Source: Prescottella sp. R16 (GTDB taxonomy: Bacteria; Actinomycetota; Actinomycetes; Mycobacteriales; Mycobacteriaceae). Taken from it: a DNA stretch of 64,000 nucleotides. The notes beneath the pieces are model-generated. The model did not search any database and was not told where the DNA came from. It was given only the letters and a program-made list of their open reading frames with translations. Each line of letters begins with the position of its first letter. The stretch's first letter is position 1. Positions 59,445 to 64,000 of this stretch are shown here, piece after piece. The translations under genes were made by a program, and so were the position numbers. Location of the stretch: positions 1,240,001 through 1,304,000 of the forward strand of contig NZ_CP130943.1 of assembly GCF_030656875.1 (NCBI RefSeq), written 5' to 3'.

Positions 59445-59872
59445 TCCGGGGGAGTTGCTGGACAGGCGCGGTGTCACACTGCGGCAGTGTTGACGATGGC
59501 CTCGTGTTCGATGAGGGGCGATCGGCCAGTCGTGCCTGGTGTCGACGGGGGGAATCGAACTGAAAGTTTATTGACCACAACAACTTCGGTGCATTCGTAT
59601 CCACAGCCGGGAACGACGGGCGGGGTGTAGCGGCACCGTTCGTCCGCAGCGGTGGGGGTGGCTGTAGTCGACGGGTGCTCGACGGAATGCTGTGGTTCCG
59701 GTGGCGCCGTCGGTCAGGTTCTGTCATTGCACCGACGTGTCGGGAAAGGTATACGCCGTCACCGAAACCGTTGCGGTGAAGGTTGTTTCGCCGGGTTCAC
59801 CAATGCGGTCGGGGGTGGCGGGGGGTCGGACAAGCGTGGAGCGGTGTAGAACGCAGTGAACTTCAACGACTT
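59445..59872. other. 428 bp with no supported gene; right end of the accessory region
   Basis: I see no coherent coding frame here. Reading frames that cross it are antisense shadows of the MocR gene. It separates the island from the conserved genes to its right. Confidence 0.5.
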
Positions 59873-61255
59873 TCACTGTTCGAGGATGTCGTCGAGTCGT
59901 CGTACTCCTTCGATTATCTGGGCCTCGGTCGCGGCCCCGTAGGAGAAACGCAGGAACGGGGCGGGGGGTTCGTCCGTGAAGAAGTGGCGTCCGTCGCCGA
60001 CGAGCACCCCGGCTGTGTAGGCGGCGGCACAGATTTCTCGGGTGTCGCTGCCCTGCGGCAGTCGGGCCCAGAGGTGCAGGCCCCCGCGTGGGACGGAGGG
60101 GATACGGATCTCGGGTGCGATGGCGCGGATCGCGGAGACGAGTGTGTCACGCCGCGTGGCGAGTTCGGTGCGCAGACGTTTGAGATGCCGGGGCCACGCA
60201 CTCGACGTCAGGAGGCCGCAGGCGATTTCCTGCATCAGTGGCGCGACGCAGAGGTCGTCCGCGGTGCGGGAGGCGCGGAGCCGTTCACCGGCCGGGCCGC
60301 GAGCGACGATCGCGCCGAGTCGGAGACCCGGCGAGGCCGGCTTCGACAGGGTGAAGATCGACACGACGTGCCCGTCGGGGTCGTCGTCGAAGAGTGCGGC
60401 CGGGGGGCGGCCGTCGATGTCGAGGTGTCTGGCCCAGTCGTCCTCGATGACGAACACGCCGTGCCGGGCGGCGAGTTCGAGTACCTGCTTCCGGCGTTCG
60501 GTGCTCAATACCGCGCCGGTGGGATTCGCATAGCTCGGCTGCAGGTAGATCACACGTGCTCGCGTGCGTTCGAGTTCGTCGGCGAGCCGGTCGACCCGGA
60601 TTCCGTCGGCGTCGGCGGGCACCGACGCGAGGGTCAGGCCCGCGCTCTGTGCCGCGAGGATGGCGCCCGGGTAACTCGGACTTTCGGTGATGACCGTCGA
60701 GCCGGGTTCGGCGAGGGTGCGCATCGTGAACACGAGCCCCTGCTGCCCGCCGGAGACCACGAGCACGTCGTTGGGGTCCGCCCGATACTCGGACGCGAGG
60801 ATGCGCCGCAGTTCCGGCGATCCCGCGTGCGGCGTCATCATCCAGGACCGACCGCTCTTCGCCGCCCGCGAGCCGATGCGGTGCAGCTCCTCGTTCGGCA
60901 GCAGCTCCGGTGCCAGGTACCCCCACGACAGCGGAATGTGTTCGGCGGTGCCGTAACCGCCCAGGCGAGCGGCCCGGTCGGCATCCACCCGGGCCCCGGC
61001 GAGCGCCTGGGACTGCCACGAGAAATCGGGCTCGGGTAGTCGTTCGCGGCCCGACACGAACGTCCCCCGGCCGGGCTCGGCACGCACCAGTCCGAACGCA
61101 CTCAATTCCGAGAGGGCCGCCGAAACGGTGGCTGCACTCGCCTGGAACTCGGCGGAGAGGTTCCGGACCCCCGGCAGCTTCTCCCCGGCCCGCATCGTGA
61201 CGATGCGCTCGCGGAGGCGGTCCGCGATCTCCGACGCTCTGTTATCGTTGGACAT
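59873..61255 (-). CDS. MocR/PdxR-type regulator (GntR HTH fused to aminotransferase fold)
   Basis: 460 residues. The N-terminal GntR winged helix (about residues 8-70: IADRLRERIVTMRAGEKLPGVRNLSAEF) is joined to a fold-type I aminotransferase domain. The PLP lysine K305 lies in TLSKPASPGLRLG, and VFVIEDDWARHLDI and LQPSYANPTGAV are typical. MocR proteins sense PLP or amino-group metabolites. Divergent from a GNAT gene with 133 bp between them. Target unknown. Confidence 0.9.
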   Translation of the reverse strand: MSNDNRASEIADRLRERIVTMRAGEKLPGVRNLSAEFQASAATVSAALSELSAFGLVRAEPGRGTFVSGRERLPEPDFSWQSQALAGARVDADRAARLGGYGTAEHIPLSWGYLAPELLPNEELHRIGSRAAKSGRSWMMTPHAGSPELRRILASEYRADPNDVLVVSGGQQGLVFTMRTLAEPGSTVITESPSYPGAILAAQSAGLTLASVPADADGIRVDRLADELERTRARVIYLQPSYANPTGAVLSTERRKQVLELAARHGVFVIEDDWARHLDIDGRPPAALFDDDPDGHVVSIFTLSKPASPGLRLGAIVARGPAGERLRASRTADDLCVAPLMQEIACGLLTSSAWPRHLKRLRTELATRRDTLVSAIRAIAPEIRIPSVPRGGLHLWARLPQGSDTREICAAAYTAGVLVGDGRHFFTDEPPAPFLRFSYGAATEAQIIEGVRRLDDILEQ

Positions 61256-61271
61256 GAAACAAGTAGATAAC
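61241..61271. promoter_or_regulatory. Possible MocR binding region
   Basis: GTTATC (61241-61246) and GATAAC (61266-61271) form an inverted pair over the MocR start codon, with AACGTT just beyond. This could be an autoregulatory site; the evidence is only this symmetry and location. Confidence 0.35.
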
Positions 61272-61388
61272 GTTACTCACATATCTGCAATCTTGTTACG
61301 CCCTCGGCCGCGGTCGAGGTCACCCTGTCGGACTCGGAGTCCTCAGCGCTGATCTGCCGAAATCTTCGAACACCGACAGGAGCCACCC

Positions 61389-61853
61389 ATGGCAACGATC
61401 ACCCCTCCGACGATCCGCCCGCTCGACCCCGCGGACGAAAACCGCTGGCGTTACCTCTTCCGCGAGTACCGCGAGTTCTACAAGCTGCCCGAGTCCGAGG
61501 ACGTCGTGTCCCGGGCGTGGGGATGGTTCATGGATCCCCGGCACGAATGCAAGGCACTCGTCGCGGAAGCCGACGGCGAGATCCTCGGGTTCGCGCACCA
61601 TCGTCGTTTCTCGTCGCCCTACACCGGCACCACCGGCCTGTTCCTCGACGACCTGTTCACCGATCCGGCGGTTCGCGGCCGGGGCGTCGGGCGTGCTCTG
61701 ATCGGGCGTCTCACCGAGATGGCCGCCGCGGAGGGGCGTGCCGTCGTGCAGTGGGTGACCGCCGACGACAACCTGCAGGCCCAGGCGCTCTACGATACCC
61801 TCGCCACGCGCACGAACTGGGTCACCTACGAGGCCGGGCCCGCGGGGAAGTGA
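61389..61853 (+). CDS. GNAT N-acetyltransferase
   Basis: 154 residues, GNAT fold. Acetyl-CoA loop RGRGVGRALIGRLTEMA; LFLDDLFTDPAVRG precedes it. Substrate unknown; possibly an amine or amino acid. AGGAG upstream of ATG 61389. Its 3' end overlaps the convergent pseudouridine synthase gene by 28 bp. Confidence 0.9.
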   Translation: MATITPPTIRPLDPADENRWRYLFREYREFYKLPESEDVVSRAWGWFMDPRHECKALVAEADGEILGFAHHRRFSSPYTGTTGLFLDDLFTDPAVRGRGVGRALIGRLTEMAAAEGRAVVQWVTADDNLQAQALYDTLATRTNWVTYEAGPAGK

Positions 61854-62836
61854 GCGTCGCACCGTGACGGCGCCGGCGCCTCGCTCAGCGTCCGCTGGGT
61901 GACGAACCGGCGCGCCACCCCGGACAGGGGATCGGTGAATTCCAGTTCCCGCGCGAGCAATTGGAGCGGAAGCGTGTGGTCGTCGGGCATCTCGGGCAGA
62001 AGGTCCGGGTACCAGGTGTCGCCGAGGATGCCGATGCCGAGCGCCGACAGGTGCACCCGCAGTTGATGCATCCGGCCGGTGTGGGGGCGCAGGAACGTGT
62101 GCAACACAGCACGTCCCGAAGCACTCACACCGGTCGCATGCACCGCGATCGACGTCTCGGAGTTGGGTTCGCGGGTGTCGTCGACGACCACCCGCAGCTC
62201 ACCGCGCCGGGCCTCGATGTGATTGCGGTACACGACCGGAACCGGACGGCCGGCGAGCGTCGGGGCCTCCGGATCCCAGCCGTCCGGCAGCGCCGACACC
62301 GCCTCGTACACCTTCGTGACCCGACGCTTCTCGAACAGCGACTGGTAGGCGCCGCGGGTCGCGGGGCGGGCCGAGAACATCACCAGACCGGCCGTCGCTC
62401 GATCGAGACGGTGGATCGGCGTCAGATCCGGATTGTCGAGCCGGACCCGCAACCGGACCAGCGCCGACTGCTGTAGATACCGTCCCCCCGGAGTTGTCGG
62501 CAGGAAATGCGGCTTGTCGACCACCACCAGGTCGTCGTCGACGTGCAGGATCTCCTCGTGGAACGGCACCGGCTCCTCCACCGGCAGATCCCGGTAGTAC
62601 CAGACGAACACGTGTGCACCCAGCGGTGTCCCACGTCCGACCGGTGCACCGTCGGCGCCCACGATCTCACCGGCATCGAACCGTCGCAGCAGATCGTCGG
62701 CATCCAGATGATCGAACCGGGACACCACGTACTCGGCGATCGTGGCCCACGGCCCCGACGTCGGCACCCGCAGTCGTGTCGGCCCGACCCCGTTCCGGAC
62801 GGGTAGCGGTGAAGGCATCGGCACGCGGGTCATCAT
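61826..62836 (-). CDS. RluA-family pseudouridine synthase
   Basis: 336 residues. Catalytic aspartate D145 in IHRLDRATAG. HVDDDLVVVDKPHFLPTTP and LRPHTGRMHQLRVHL are the other family motifs. It would modify uridine in rRNA or tRNA; which site cannot be told. ATG 62836 overlaps the stop of the SUKH gene (ATGA), so the two are coupled. Confidence 0.93.
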   Translation of the reverse strand: MMTRVPMPSPLPVRNGVGPTRLRVPTSGPWATIAEYVVSRFDHLDADDLLRRFDAGEIVGADGAPVGRGTPLGAHVFVWYYRDLPVEEPVPFHEEILHVDDDLVVVDKPHFLPTTPGGRYLQQSALVRLRVRLDNPDLTPIHRLDRATAGLVMFSARPATRGAYQSLFEKRRVTKVYEAVSALPDGWDPEAPTLAGRPVPVVYRNHIEARRGELRVVVDDTREPNSETSIAVHATGVSASGRAVLHTFLRPHTGRMHQLRVHLSALGIGILGDTWYPDLLPEMPDDHTLPLQLLARELEFTDPLSGVARRFVTQRTLSEAPAPSRCDAHFPAGPAS

Positions 62837-63444
62837 CCCACCGGCGCGTACTCCCACTCGAGGCGGCCGTCGACCACGGACGGAACCCAGCCCCCGTCGA
62901 ACGGGGCACCGGATTCGAAGCTGTTCGCCAGATCCGTCAGCATCGCGCTCAACGACGCCCAACGCGGACCGACATCGTCGGTGTCGACCTTCTCGAACTC
63001 GGTGACACACCCGTGGAGCGGGCCGGGTCGAGTGTCGACGACGAGTAGATAACCGTCCAGCCCGGCGAAGGGAACGAACGCGGGGTGATAAGTGCCGGCC
63101 CCCGAGCCGGCGGCACTGTCCGGGTCGGGGGCGCCGAAGTCCTCGTCGAACTCGCCCCAGATGTCGAGTTCCATGGCCCGCTCGTCGATCACCCGATCCA
63201 AGGGGAGCAGTTGGTGCCGTGGCAGCAGCTGCACGTGGTCGCCGTCCGGCAATCCGTTGGCGAGGCCGAAGAATTCGACCAACTCGTCCGGCCACGCGAC
63301 ACCGGTGGCCGTGATCGCCGCATCGATGTCGGTCCTCGGCGCACCCGAGAACTCGACACCGTCGATGTTGGTGCGCAGCCAACGGCTGATCCGCTCCCAC
63401 TGGTCGCTGACCGATCCGGCCGGTGTTGCATGCATCGTCGTCAC
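62833..63444 (-). CDS. SMI1/KNR4 (SUKH) family protein
   Basis: 203 residues. The SUKH pattern is visible: tryptophan-rich start (QWERISRWLRTNIDG), GVAWPDELVEFFGLANGLPDGD, LLPRHQLLPLDRVID, then GLDGYLLVVDTRPGPLHGCVTEFEKVD. Many SUKH proteins are immunity proteins for nuclease toxins; others have housekeeping roles. GTG 63444 has GGGAGGG 8 nt before it. Divergent from an HNH-nuclease-family lipoprotein gene. Confidence 0.8.
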   Translation of the reverse strand: MTTMHATPAGSVSDQWERISRWLRTNIDGVEFSGAPRTDIDAAITATGVAWPDELVEFFGLANGLPDGDHVQLLPRHQLLPLDRVIDERAMELDIWGEFDEDFGAPDPDSAAGSGAGTYHPAFVPFAGLDGYLLVVDTRPGPLHGCVTEFEKVDTDDVGPRWASLSAMLTDLANSFESGAPFDGGWVPSVVDGRLEWEYAPVG

Positions 63445-63512
63445 TGATGTGTCCCTCCCGTGATGGTGATGCCGCCGACCCTAGGCACCGGTACCGACAG
63501 AACCGGCTCGCC

Positions 63513-63563
63513 GCGGGCTGTTACTGGGGTAAACGTCGGGTGATATTCGCAGTAACAGCCCGC
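63513..63563. repeat. 14-bp perfect inverted repeat in the SUKH/HNH intergenic region
   Basis: GCGGGCTGTTACTG (63513-63526) and its exact complement (63550-63563), 23 nt apart. It is between two divergent genes, so not a terminator; a regulator binding region is more likely. Confidence 0.6.
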
Positions 63564-63622
63564 ATCGGCGGGGAGATGGAGAAGATGATCCGACAACCTC
63601 CCCAGCAGACTCGAGGAACACC

Positions 63623-64000
63623 ATGCGCATCTCCCACACCGTGCGTATCGCCCTGCCCGTGCTCGGCGCAGTCGTCGTGCTCACCTCCTGCTCGGGGGCC
63701 GATGAACCGACCGCATCGACGACCACCACGATCACGACCACCACGACCAGCGCGCGTCCGACGACCACGAGCACCTCGACCGCGGTGGCTGTGAGTGAAC
63801 AGTCCGCGCAGGACAGCACGGCCGCACTCGCGGCGCTCGAGGCACTGCCGGTCAAGGGCCGCGCCCCGAAGACCGGCTACGACCGGGCCCTGTTCGGGTC
63901 GGCCTGGACGGACGATGTCAGCGTTGCCGGCGGCCACAACGGCTGCGACACCCGCAACGACATCCTCCGCCGGGACCTCGCGAACATCACGCTCGCGCCC
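63623..64000 (+). CDS. Secreted HNH-nuclease-family lipoprotein, 3' end outside the window
   Basis: The first 126 codons of a gene running off the end. Lipoprotein signal with lipobox LTSC, a Thr-rich linker of about 30 residues, then the family opening LPVKGRAPKTGYDRALFG and GCDTRNDILRRDL. This is the start of the secreted actinobacterial HNH endonuclease family (DUF1524-like); the HNH residues lie beyond the window. GAGG precedes ATG 63623. Confidence 0.8.
   Translation, partial: MRISHTVRIALPVLGAVVVLTSCSGADEPTASTTTTITTTTTSARPTTTSTSTAVAVSEQSAQDSTAALAALEALPVKGRAPKTGYDRALFGSAWTDDVSVAGGHNGCDTRNDILRRDLANITLAP

Noticed and set aside
59445..59872. Transposase remnant at the right edge of the island
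   Set aside because: No frame shows a transposase motif and no terminal repeats could be paired.
59783..61039. Plus-strand open frame of 418 residues
   Set aside because: Antisense to the MocR gene, with Gly/Arg/Val-rich product and no motif.

Overview
The window is high-GC DNA from a mycolic-acid actinobacterium, most likely a Rhodococcus or close relative. Three things point there: a mycothiol enzyme (mca); gene order that follows the Mycobacterium tuberculosis Rv1077-Rv1112 block (cbs, metB, greA, mca, DUF255 gene, uppS, coaA, glyA, phoH2, fumC, glpX, xseBA, ispH, ychF); and a lipid-droplet-type protein beside xseAB/ispH. I saw no rRNA, tRNA, CRISPR array or intact insertion sequence.

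Positions 1-42,700 are core chromosome. Cystathionine beta-synthase and cystathionine gamma-synthase flank a lipoprotein gene. They are followed by a cell-wall NlpC/P60 hydrolase, a SEC-C protein, greA, mca with its small membrane partner, and a DUF255 thioredoxin-fold protein. Two very small acidic genes (11,576-11,906) resemble the PorA/PorH class of mycolata cell-wall channel peptides. Then come uppS, a serine hydrolase/flavin monooxygenase pair with a divergent TetR, coaA, a DUF885 peptidase, glyA, an HxlR/RidA divergent pair with a perfect operator, an Fcy1-like cytosine deaminase, phoH2, fumC, glpX, xseBA, ispH, sbcDC, an AI-2E transporter, a glutamate-synthase-like FMN protein, a MarR/DHA2-efflux pair with two copies of one operator, and ychF.

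Positions about 42,700-59,870 are accessory. The left part holds a conserved hypothetical gene broken by an apparent frameshift, a secreted GH43-type glycosidase, a haloacid-dehalogenase-type protein and about 500 bp of non-coding DNA. The rest (46,227-59,444) looks like a catabolic island. It contains a cytochrome P450 with two different ferredoxins and a ferredoxin reductase, an aldehyde dehydrogenase, a zinc-type alcohol dehydrogenase, an alpha-methylacyl-CoA racemase, a TetR regulator, a TauE/SafE permease, and a second unit of ABC importer plus family III CoA-transferase with its own divergent TetR. The combination suggests hydroxylation of a methyl group, oxidation to alcohol, aldehyde and acid, CoA activation, and epimerisation of a 2-methylacyl-CoA. 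That fits breakdown of a methyl-branched or isoprenoid-like compound; the substrate is not known. A 14-bp palindrome (consensus TAGCCATATGGCTA) occurs twice at the aldehyde dehydrogenase promoter and once, in degenerate form, at the racemase promoter. In both places it contains the ATG start codon.

Positions 59,873-64,000 return to ordinary chromosomal genes: a MocR-type regulator, a GNAT acetyltransferase, an RluA-type pseudouridine synthase, a SUKH-fold protein and, running off the end, a secreted HNH-nuclease-family lipoprotein divergent from the SUKH gene.
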